Source: Kofleriaceae bacterium
GTDB lineage: Bacteria; Myxococcota_A; Polyangia; Haliangiales; Haliangiaceae
NCBI GenBank assembly: GCA_013368795.1
Contig: JABFXX010000536.1
Location: 1 to 39,923, forward strand
Length of the DNA: 39,923 bases
Direction: 5' to 3'
Shown: positions 24,681-36,600 of the stretch, one piece after another
Position numbering within the stretch: the first letter of the stretch is position 1
How the letters are laid out: every line of letters starts with the position of its first letter
Notes under the pieces: model-generated
Told to the model about the DNA's origin: nothing
Seen by the model: the letters and a program-made list of their open reading frames with translations, nothing else
Databases searched by the model: none
Translations under genes and position numbers: made by a program

Positions 24681-27600
24681 CAGTCCATCGTCGGGCCGAG
24701 GTCGAAGTCGGTCCCTTCGACGATCAGTGTAGCCTGACAGCTCAGCGGCTCGCCCGTCGTCGGGTTCTTCGTGTGCTTCGCGACCGATTCTCCGATCGAC
24801 GGAGCCACGTTCGGGAAGAAGTGGAACGACGGGATCTTGCCCTTCTCGATGTTCCGCTTGAGGTCGGTCTTGCCCTTGCCCTCCGGAGCGTCGGCGAGGA
24901 ACTTCGCGGCGAGCCGCTTGAACTCGTCGGCGCTGACGCGGATCTCGACGTCGACGTCGCCCGGCGTCTTGCTGTGCATCGCGCTACCCTGGACCTTCGG
25001 CGTGCCGTGGATGTCGCGCGCTGCGAGCTCGTTCTGGAGCTGGCTCATGAACGAGTCGTAGTGCGGCTTGTCCTCGAACCCGAACGGATGGCCGCGGTCG
25101 CGCGCCTCCTTGAGATTCGCGAGCGACGTCTCGAGCCGGTCTCCGAGTGACTCCTTGTAGCCGGGCGGGAACAGACCGTCGGTGCCGCCCTCGTCGAGCG
25201 ACTTCCGCGCCTTCTTCTGCGCCTTGTACATGTACGAGCGTAGGATGTCCTCGACGTCCTTCGGGTTCCCGGCCTCGAGCGCCGCGATGATCCGCATGAC
25301 GTCCTCCGGCGACGCCATCTCGAGCGCCCGCAGCGCATCGCGATGGTGCGTGACGAGGAAGTCCATTTTCTCCTTCGGCACGCTCGGGAACTTCTCGCGC
25401 ACCGCCTTCCCCGGATCGACGATGAATGCGATGTCCGAGAGGTCGTGCTGGTGCGACAGCGCACCGCGCAGCGCCTCGGCGCCCGGCACTCGCTCGATCG
25501 CGGCGATCGCCTCGCGCAGCTTGCCCATGTCGGCATCACCCGGGCTGTGCTTCTCGCGCGACTTTGCGATCGCGGTGTCGGCCTCGGCGAGCGCCGCGAT
25601 GGCGGTATCGCTCAGTGCCTCCAGGGCACGGCCATCGAGCTCGGCGTGACGGACCGCCTTCATGATGCGCTCGTAGTTCGAACCCTTCACCTTCAGATCG
25701 GCGAGGCGCTGCGCGAACAGGTGCTGTTCGAACCCGCGCATGTCGGTCGACTTCTCGAGCGCGTTCTTGAAGTTGCGCTTGTTCGCGATGCGAGCCGCGA
25801 GCTCGGGGTCCGCGGTGAGCATCTTGCCCAGGCGGTCCAGCTCCGTCGGCTCGACGCCCTTCAGCTGACGCGACAGGCCGTCGGGCAGCGAGGCGACGTG
25901 GTCCGCGCCGAGCGCGGCCGCCTGCTCGGGAGACAGGCCGGTGATCACACCGGTCGTCGTCGAGCCATCGCCCTTCGACGCCGTTTTCGGATCGGCCGAC
26001 TTCGCGACCATCGTCGAGCTCTTGCCCTCGGCGGGGATCGTGAAGCTCTGCGCGAGCGCGCCGAGTGCGTCGAGTGTCGAACCCGGCATCGTCGTCACGC
26101 TGCCGTCCATCGGATCGGCGACGCGATACGTGATGCTTCCGTCGGACTCGACGGTCCGCCCAATGATCACGCGTGCGTGGCCGGCCAGGCCGAAGATCAC
26201 GGGCAGGTTCGCGTCGACCGCCTTGCCGATCCGATCGTGCGGAATGCCGTCCTTGGCGAACTCGCCATGGCCTGGCTTCTTGTAGTCGAGCTGATCGTTG
26301 GTGATGACCTCGTACTTGTGGCCGGTCGCCTTCTCCAGCTGCTTGTGGAGCTGCTGGTCGATCATCTCCGTCGGCTCGATGCCGCCGCTCGATCCCTTAC
26401 CGGAGTAGCTGTCGCTGTCCTTCAGCTTCTTGGCGGTCTTCGGATCGTCGAGCTGCTCCTTCAGCGCCTCGGGCGGCTTGTGGAGGTCCTCGCGTGGCGT
26501 CTGCGCACCACCGCCGATGACGAGCGCGTTGCGCTGCGCCTCCATCACCATCTCGGGGTTGTTGCGTAGCTTGAACGCGAACACCGGATCGACGTTCGCG
26601 AGCGCGATCTGGTACGCGGTCGGCACGCAGCTCTGCTGATAGAACTGCACGACGCCCTGGCCCGAGAACTCGCGCAGCACGTCGACGTCACCGAGGCCCG
26701 CCATCGCGTAGCGGAGCTGCTCGAGCTCGGCGAGCGAGTGACCCGCCGCGAGCGCACGCTCGAGGAGGATGCGCTGGCCCTGGTTCTCGGCCTTGGAGAA
26801 CAGCTCCTCGTGCTTGGTGCGCGTCGCCGCGTCCATCTTCGCGAACATGCCCTTCGCGCGCTCGGTCACCTCGGGCGCGTTCTTCACGGGCTTCTGCTCG
26901 ACGACCTTGTCGCCGTTCGTCGTCGAGGACGCGCCGGTCTCGGTGCCGTCCTTCGCGGCCTTCCACTCGCGGAACTTCTCGGGTCCGTCGACGAGGCCGT
27001 GCTCCTTGACCATCTTGTCGAGCTGCTGGCGCTCCTCCGGGCTCAGCGCCTTCGTGCCGCCGATGTCGGGCTCGTTGACGCCCGCGATGCGGCCCGCCTG
27101 GTTGCGGATCGCCGGCGCGATGTTCTTCGAGTCGTTCGGCAGCTCGCCCGCCTGATCGCGGATCTCCTTGCGCGCCTCGGGCGGAAGCTGGTTGACGATC
27201 GGACCGGATGCGCCGGCAGCGCCCTTGATCTGCAGCGTGCCGGACGAGTCCTGCGCGCCCGCGATGTCACCACCACCGGTGCGCAGCGGCTTCAGCTCCA
27301 TGCCCTTCGTCAGATCGCCGACGCCGCCCGGCCCCGCCGCGTCCTGACCGATCGATACGGTGACCTTGTCGTAGACGTGCGAGGTGCCGTCGGAGAACCG
27401 GACGTAGAAGCGACCGTCGGTCGTCGGCTGGATGTCGACGATCGAGCGCGCGTTCTGGTCGAGCTTGTCGAGGACCTCCGGCGAGTACGCGCCGACGCCC
27501 GGCAGCGTGTTGCGCCGGTTGAAGCCGTCCTTGAACGACTCGGCGTTGATGACGTCGCGCAGATCCTTCATGAGCTGCTGGCGCTCTTCGGGCGACGTCT

Positions 27601-30600
27601 TCGGATCGTGGAGCTTCTCGAGCTTGGTGCGCGTCTCCGAGCCCGGCGGGAACTGCTCGGGCTTGGGCAGGCGGAGACGTCCCGACCAGTCGATGTTCGC
27701 GCCGCCGGCGGCCGCTTGCTCGACGTCCCACGCACCGGACGCGCCGGCACCGTAGATGAGAACGTCGGGCTTCTTGCCGTCGGCACCGGCCGAGTACTCG
27801 TCGGCCATGCGCTGACCGCCGAAGCCGACGCGACGCTTCTCCATCTCGGTCTCGAGCTGCTTGCGCGTGGCGTCGTCGAGCTTGGAGAGGTCGACTTCGT
27901 TGCCGGTCGCCGTCTCGATCACGTGACCGGTGACCGGGTTCACCGAGTAGCCGTTGCCGGCCGCGACGAAGCGCGGATCGCGGAACGAGCCATCGGGGTT
28001 GAGGCCGAGGCGCTGGCGCACCTCGGTCGACAGCGTCGCCGGGTCGACCTCCTTGCCTTCGGGTCCGTAGACCTTCTTGCTGAGGACGTCGATCGCGTGG
28101 CCGCTCTCGGGATCGAACACGCGCGTCGACTGCAGGCGACCGCTCGCGTCGACCATCGACGGGCCGCCGTCGGCGCCGCCCGGGTTCATGCCGAGGCGAT
28201 GCGCGACCTCCTTCGGTACCGCGCTCGCCGGAATCTCGTTGCCTTCCTTGTCGCGGTACTTCTCGGGCTTGCTGCTCGTGTCGACGGTGATGCCCGACTC
28301 GTGATCGACGAACGTCTTCGACACGCTGCCGCGCTCGGCCTCGAGACGCGCGCGCACCTCGGCGGGAACCGAGGACGCGGGGACCTCGTGATACTCGTCG
28401 CTGTGACCGGGCGTGTACTTGTAGAACTTGTCGCCGTGGCTGTCGGCGGCGTAGCCCGACTGGTCGTGGATCTTGTTGCCCGCGGGCGGGACGCGCGCCG
28501 GGCCGGGGCCCGACACGATGTCGACGTGTGACGCGAAGAACGTCTTGCCGTTGGCCGAGATGCGCCAGTTCGCGCCCTCGGGCCATCCCGGGGCCTCGCC
28601 CGCGGGACGCTGCTCGATCTTCGTGACCGAGCCTTCGTACGTCGGCATGCCGGAGGCCGCCGCCGACGCGCCGACCGCCGTCGAGAAGTCCTTCGACGAC
28701 GCGAACTGATGCGGATCGGCTGCGAGGTCGCTCGGCTGAACGGCCATGCCGCGCATCTCGAGCTCCGCCGGGTTCTGCCCCATCAGGAGGTCGCCGCGAC
28801 CTGCCCACGGATCGCCGCCCTTCGAGATCGCGATCGTGCCGGGGACGCCGTCGCCGGCCGCGTGCGCGCCGCCGGAGATGTAGTCGGCGGTCGCGGCCCA
28901 GCCGCCACCGACGATGATCTTGTCGAACACCTTGCCGGTACCGTCCGCACCAATTGCGGCGTCGACCTGGCCCTGCAGGCGCTTGTTGGCCTCCTTGCGC
29001 GCCGCGATCTGCTCCTCGCACCACGCGCGCAGCTTCTCGCGCGCGGCCGCACGCTGCGTGCGGATGTCGCCGATCGTCGTCGCGTCGTTGCGTGCTTCAC
29101 CGACGAGCGCGCGCAGCTTCGCCGCATCCGCGCCGAGCACCTTCTCGATCATCTCGAGCCGGCGCGCCGATGCCTCCGGTCCGACGACCCTCGTCTCCGT
29201 GCTCGGTCCCTTGTGCAGCGGCTTGTCGGGCGCTGCCTCGAGCAGGCCCATGCCGACGACGAGCGCATACGCCTCGCGCTTGAGCTGCTCCGCGCCCGCG
29301 GCATCGCCCTTGGCCTTCGCGGCCTCGATCTGATGGATCGCCGCCTTCACCTGCGCGATCTGGTTGTGGTCCTGCGGCGAGAGGTCCTTCGACTGCGAGC
29401 CCTCGACGAGCGCGCTCGTCGTGTCGGTGCGCTTGCCGGCGAGGCGCTCGCGGACGAGGTGCTCGACTTCGGCGAGCTTGCCGGCGACCGCGCGCTCGAC
29501 CGCGTGCTCCGACGCACCCGGCGACACCGTGATCACGATGTGATCCGGTCCCTCCATGTGCATCGTCGCGACCGCGGCGAACTCGGCGCTCGGCGCCTCC
29601 GCGTTGACCTTGACCTTCACCTCGAGCGGCACGTGCTCGTTGCCGCGCGGGATCTCGACGACGTCGCCGTGCACGCGCGAACCCGGAGGCGCCGCGTGCT
29701 CGAGCGCCGATTGCACGCCCTTGTTCGCGCGCATCGGATCAGCGGCGAGCGTGTTGCCCGCGAACTGGCTGCCGAGCTCCGACTTCGCCTTCGCCTCGGC
29801 GGTCATCACCGCCTCGGTCTTGCCGCCGGTCGTCGTCGACTCGTCGGCCTTGCCCTTGGCGGCCGCTTCCTTCGCGGCGAGCTCGTCCTTGGCCTCCTGC
29901 CCGTCCTTCTTCGCCTCTTGCTCGGCGTTCGGATCCTTCTCCGTCGTCGCGGCGGGCGCTTCCTTCTTCGCGTCCTTGACGGGCTCCGCGACGGGCGCCG
30001 TGTTCTGCTCCTTCGCGGTCGCCGGATCGGTCTTCGCCTCGGTCGTCGACAGCGCGCGGCGCGCGGCATTGTCGCGCGCGTTGCGGATCTCGTCGACGAG
30101 CTTCGTCAGATCGCCGAGGTTCTTCTTCGCCGACTCGGCCGCACGCTGCGCCGACGCCGGCGTCGTCTCGTTCGCGACCTGCGCCGTGATCAGGAGCTGG
30201 TGCAGCGCGGTGTGCTTGCTCGCATCGTTCGGCGCTGCGGCCGCGGCGTCGAGCAGCACCTGCAGCTGATCCTTCACCATCTCGACCGACGCACCGCCTC
30301 CTGCGGTCTGGAGGTTATGGCTGAGCTCGCTCGACGCCATGTTGAGGCGCGACACGAGCGCGACGACCGCGGCGCGGTCCTCGGGCGTCTTCGCGCTCGC
30401 ATGGAGCTCGTCGATCAGCTTCTTCGCCTCGGTCATTGCCTCGACCTGCTTCGGTCCGAGCTCGGCGACGCCGGCGGCGTGCGTCTTCCCCTGCTCCGCG
30501 CTCTGCCCCATCTTCTCGAGCAGCTCCGCGGCGCGCTTGCGCTCCTTGTCGCAGGCAGCGGGCGTATCGAACTTCTCGGCGAGCTTCTTCGACTGGATGC

Positions 30601-33600
30601 CCGGCGTACCGCCGACGCCAGCCTGTGCGCGCGCGAGGTAGTCGGTGATGCCGGTCGCGCCCTCGAGGTGCGCCTCGAACTTCGCGCGCTCCTCGGGCGT
30701 GACCTTGCGGTCTTCCCTCGCCTCGAACTCGGCGACCGCGCGATCGACGAGCTCGCGGCGCGCCTCCTTGAACTCCTTGACGGTGAGCACCGTCGTGTCG
30801 TTGCCGCCGTGCTCGGTGGCGAGCTGCTTGTACATCTGCTGCTCGGCCGGCTTGAGCTCGCTGCCGTGCTCCAGCAGCTCGCGCGTCGCTGCGTCCGAGC
30901 GAGCCTCCATCGCCGCCTCGCCGGCCTTCTTCTCGTGCAGGCCGCTCGCATCGCCCATGTGGCTCATGCCGGCGGACATCTGCGCCATGCCGGCCGAGCT
31001 CTGCGCGATGTGCCCGAGCATCTCGCCGGGCTTCGCGCCCTCGGCGCGATACGTCTTCTCGTCGAGCAGGACCTCGGAGGCGCCCATGATGACGCCTTCC
31101 TTGGCGCCATGCCCCATCGTCTTCAGCGTGAACGCGGTGCGATCGCCGAGGTCCATGCGATTGCCGGTATCCGCGTGCTGGCCGTGCCAGCCATCCGGCT
31201 TCGCGCCGGTCAGCTTGTTGATGCCGGCGTTCGCCGAGTGGCTCATCGCCGCGATCGCCGCGGCGCGCACCATCTCGAGCGGAATCTCCTGCGCGCGCTC
31301 GCGTGCAGCGTGCGAGCCGCGCCGCCAGCCCTCGTTCCAGCCGTCGAGCCACATCGCCGGATCGAACGCGGCCATGCCGGACTCGAACAGGCCCTGCATA
31401 CCGGTCTGCAGGCTGTTCTCGACCATGCCGCGGCCCATCTGCATGAAGAAGCCCGGATCGGCCGCCGCCTTCGCGACGAGCGCCGCCTGCTCCGCCGCAC
31501 TGCTCGCCGAGAACAGACCGTTGACGATCTTGCCGGCGTAGTACGTCGTGCCCGCGGTGACGACCGCCATCAGGGTGTCGCGCGCGATGTTCTGGAGGCC
31601 TTCCTTGCCGAACTCGAAGTCGGTGCCCTGGATCGCCTTCTTCGTCGCGTTCGAGCCCGCCGATGCAGCCGCCGCCGTGACCGCCGCGTAGAAGATCGTG
31701 AGCAGCGGACCGGTCGCGGTACCCGCGGTCAGGATCGTGACGATCGCGGTGATGATCAGCGCGACGACGGTCGCCGCGACGTTCGCGACGGCCGCCTTCG
31801 CGGCGCGGAACTCGCTATCGCTCTGGTTGAAGCGAGCCTTCGCCTCGTCGATGCGCGCCTTCTCGGCCGCGTCGATCTTGCCGTACTCCTCGCCGGCGCC
31901 TTCCTTCGACGGATCCGAGATGATGCCCGTCAGCACCTGCTTGCGGTAGTCGGCCATCGCGTTGTCGAGCGCGAGGCCCTCGCCACCGGCGGTCAGGCGA
32001 TCGATGTTGTAGTTGGAGTCCTTGCCGCGATCGACGAGGTAGCGCTCGTCGTCGTACTCGAGCTGACCGAGCGTGTCCGACAGCAGCTTGGCGTCCGGAT
32101 CCTCGAGGACGTCCATCGCGTCCTTGTCGGCACCGGCACCGATCTCGATACCGATCTTCTTGCGATCGATGTTCGGGATCCGGTCGCGCACGATCGTGCG
32201 CCACTCGAGCCACTCGCTGTTGTCCTTGATGTGCTTCTCTTTGTCCTGCGCCGTCTTCCCGTCATCGGCGAACAGGCCGCCGGTGTACTTGAGCAGCAGG
32301 TCCTCGAGCACGTCGCTCGTGTCGACGATGTGGCACTTGAACTGATTGCGGGCGGTCCACTCCTTCGAGCCGACCTTCGGCGGGTCCTTCTTCTTCTGCG
32401 CCGCCTTCGGGTCACCGCTCGGCGCGGCCGCGCCCGGCTCCTGCTTGGGAGCCGCATCGATCGGACGACCGGCCTCGGTGCGCGCGGTCTTCCACGCGTT
32501 GTACTTGTCCTTGAGCGAATCGGCGCCGTTCGCGGAGTGCTGGACGCAGTTCGTCCACTCCTTGATCAGCTTCTCTTCGGACGCCTTGCGGAGCGTGTCC
32601 TTGATCCGATCCTCGTCGTCGCCGAGCACGCCGGTCGACGCCATGAGCAGCACGTTGGACGGATCTTCCTTGTGGAGGATCGCATTCTTGATGATCGCCT
32701 GCTGCTTGACCTCGTCGATCTCGGTCCGCTGGTGGCTCGCGTCTTCTGACTTCTGCGTGCCCCACGCCGCCGTCGCGCCGCTGAACGCCGCCCACGTGTC
32801 GGTGAGGATCTCGTCGCGGATCCGCTTCTCGACGCCTTCCTCGGTCTGCGGCGGCTCGCCGCCGTCCTTCTTCGCTTCCTGCGCGGGCGCCTGCGTCGGC
32901 GGAGCCTTCGCAGTCGCGCTCGCCGGCATACCGGCCGGCGCCGCCGGCGCTGGCTGATTCTCGGGCTTGAGATCCTTCGCCGTGAGCGCCTTGTCGCTGC
33001 CCTCGTCGCCGCCGCCACCGCCGCCGGCCTCCTTGTCGGCGTCGCTCGGCTTCAGCTTCATGTTGTAGACGGCGATCGCCGCCTGCAGCAGCACGCCCCA
33101 GCCGCGGCTCGCGCCGACGCTGATCTGGTTCTCTGCGCTGAACTTCAGGAACGCGAGGCGCGTGATCTGCGCCTTCGTGTACTGGCCCTTCGCCGGATCG
33201 GCCTTGTCGCCGACCTTGAGCTTCGTCATGCCCTCGGCGTCGTCGGCGTTGAACGCCATCATCTGGCGCGCCTTCGCGAGCTGCTCGGGATGACCTTCGA
33301 GCGACGTCAGGATCTGCGCCTGCAGGCGAGGATCCGCCTTGAGGCGCGCGTACTCCTCGGCCGAGAGCTTGGACAGCGCCTCGATCACCTCGTCCTGCTC
33401 GAACATCAGCTCGGTGTTGTCCTGGCGGACCGACCGCGAGGCCTTCTCGAGCTTGGCGAAGTTGTCCTCGCCGCCGTTCTTGCTGCCGTCCTCGGTCGAC
33501 TCGAGAAGCGTCATCGCATCGCGCCACGTGCCCTGCGTGTGGATCGCCTTCTGGAGCTGCGCGATGTACTCGGGGTTCTTGCGCGCCGCCTCGCGCTCCT

Positions 33601-36600
33601 TCGGCGTCATCTTCTTGATGTCGTCGAGGATCTTCTCCTCGTCCTCCGTCATGTCCCCTTCGGTGAGGACGGAGGCGACCTTGCTCTCCTCGCCGGAATT
33701 CATCAGCTGGCCCTCGGTCTTGGCCAGCTCGTTGCCCGACAGCTCGTCGGTGAGGAGCGCGCGGATCGACGGGTTCTCGAGGTGCGCCGCGAATTCGACC
33801 TTGAGGCGACGGACGACTTCCTTGTCGACCATCTCCTTGTTGTCTTTGTTCGTCGGCTCCTTGCCGCCGCAGATCTCCGCGATCACGTCCTTGCGGATCT
33901 GCACCTTGCGCTGGGCGGCGTAGGCCTTGATGTCCTCGCCCATGCCCTTCTCGTCGGTCGCTTCGAACGCGCCGCCGATGAAGCCATGCTTGCCGTGCGC
34001 GCGCGACTCGAGGCGATCGAACAGATCGGCCTGCCCCGTGAGCGTCTTGTAGATGCGGTTCCACTCGTACGAGTCGTCGCCGAACGCCCTGAGCTTCGAC
34101 ATCAGGTCGTTGTTCGCGAGGATCGCGCGCTTCTCCTCGGTCGAGGTCTTCTCGAGGAGCGTGTAGACCGCGTTCATGTTGTTCGCGGTCACGAGCGTCG
34201 ACAGCTCGCGCTCGATCGACAGCTTGCCGGTCGCCGCCATCTCCGCCGCGGCCTCGGTCTCGGCGATCGCACCGATCACGTGGATCGCGCGCTTGTCGGC
34301 ATCGCCGACGCCGCCACCACCGACGGCGAGCTGCACCTGTTCGCCCTGCTTGTTTGCCTCGAAGTTCTTCTGCTGCGTCAGGTGCTGCTGGAAGTAGAAC
34401 TGCAGATCGATGCCACCGGAGAGCCGGCGGAACGCGATGTGGATGAGCCGCTGCTCCTCCATCGTGCGGCCCTGGAACTCCTGCCGCACGAGCTGGATCT
34501 GCCCGTTCTCGTGCAGGAGGTCCCACATCTTCTTCGCGCGCTTCTCCGCCTCGGCGATCGAGAAGTCGGGACCGACGAGCGTCTGGTTGCTCGCGTCGAT
34601 CACGAACTTCTCGCCGCCGTCGTCGGGCTTCTGCGCGGGACCGAGCTGGCTCGCGTCGATGCCGAGCAGCGTCGCGATGTGCTGCGCGGTGCGCTCCGGC
34701 GTGACGAGCGCCTTCGCGACCTCGGCGGCGTGGCGCCGCGGATCGATGCCGTACTCCTTCTTGTAGAAGCTCGTGAAGTCCGTCGGCGTGCCCTGCCCCG
34801 GATGCACCGGGCCGCCGGGCTTCGCGCTGACGTCGAACTCCGCCGCGGGCGCCGGCTTCACACCGGCGGTGACGCCGGCCGGCGCGGGCCCGCTCGACGC
34901 GAGCTTGAGCCCAGCATCGAGCTGCGAGCCGAGCGAGCGCAGCACCGTATCGTCGGCGCCGCGCATGACGCCCGCGAGACCGTCGAACAGCGCCTTCGCG
35001 GGCGCGCGGAACTGCTCCGATTGCTCCGCCTGCTTGACCTGCGCGGTCGCGTCGGTCATCAGCGCCGTGTTCTTCGACTCGTCCTTGTTGTCCTGGACCG
35101 CCTTCTGCTCGGCGAGCGTGCGCCGCGCGGCGATGTCCGTCGGCGACATCCCCATCTCGGTGATGACGTCGTTGTGCTCCTTGCCGAGCTCGCTCTTGAG
35201 CTTGGATTCGAGCGAGCCACCGCCGATCGGCAGGAACGCGTTCGAGAGCAGCTCGATCGCCCACACACGTGCGAGCCCGGTCTTCTCGCGGAGGTCCGCG
35301 CAGACCTTATCGTTGACGTCGGCCTTGTAGCTGTTCCAGATCGAGCGCACGTGATCGGCGCGCGCGCCGAACCAGCGCGACAGCTCGCCGGCGAGCTCGG
35401 CCGCCTTGTCGTGGATGACCTGCGTGAGCACCGCGCCGCTCTCGAGCGTCGTCTCGCGCAGCGCCTGCTCGAGACTGACCTTGCCCTCGCCGTTCTTCGG
35501 CTTGTTGTCGGTCGCGAGCGCGCCTTCACCGCCGATGACGCCGGTCGTCGCCTGATCCGCGACGAACCCGAGGATGCGCTCCGCCTCGTGCAGGTTGTCG
35601 TCGGACAGACCGCGCTGGCACTTGAGCCGCACGTCGCAGCCCTGCGCCTGGATCCGATCGGCGAGCGTCTTGCCGGGCGCGATGTGGCCGCGCCGGCAGA
35701 TGTCGACCATGTCGGGCGTCGCGGCTGCGGTTTGGAATTCCCGCAGCCACTTCATCACATTGCTGTCCTTCGTGTACCAACTGTTCAGCTCGTCCGCGAG
35801 CTTCTTCGCGAACGGCTTGTACAGCGTGTCCTCGACGAGCGCGAGCTTCTCGGCGGACGGCGGCTCGGAGTTCTTGTTCGGGTCGACCTCGCCCTGCTTG
35901 TCGACGGAGCCCGCTTCCTTCGTGTCGTTCGGATCGACGCCGCACATCCGCAGGAACAGCTCGTAGGCGGTCGTGTCGACGCCGTTGAACTTGATCCGCT
36001 GGCCGCACTGATCCTTCAGGCGGTGGACGAAGATCAGATCGGCGCGCAGCTTCTGCAGCGACGCGGGCTCCTTGCCGAGCTCGAAGATCGCGGCGCACGC
36101 GGCGTTGCTGTCGCCCTTGTCGGCGGCCTCGTGGACCTTGTCGACGGCATTCGCCTCTTCCTTGCCGGTGACGATCAGCCGGAGGACGGTCTTGTATTCC
36201 TCGGGAGACAGCCAGCGCACCGACTGCTGCATGAGCGGCGCGTGTGCCTGGACGCGCTTGCGCGTCGCCTCGTCGGCGGCGTACGCGACGAGGAAGTCGT
36301 GCATGAGCTGATAGACGCTCGTCTTGGGCGCCTTCTCGTCGCGCAGACCGTTCTTGAGGTCGAACACTTCCTTGTGGAGGCGCTCGACGGGATCGAGGAT
36401 CGCGTTGACCTCTTCGACCTGGCTCGGAGACATGTACGAGCCCATCAGCTCGAGCACGCCCTTGCCCTTCGTCGGGCCGACCTGGTCGTCGCGCCACGCG
36501 TAGACCCAGTCCTTGATGCGCGGCGAAGCGCCGCTGACGAGGCCTTGCAGCTGCTTCATCTGCTGCGGCGAGACCTTCTGGGCGGCGACCGTCTTCGCAT

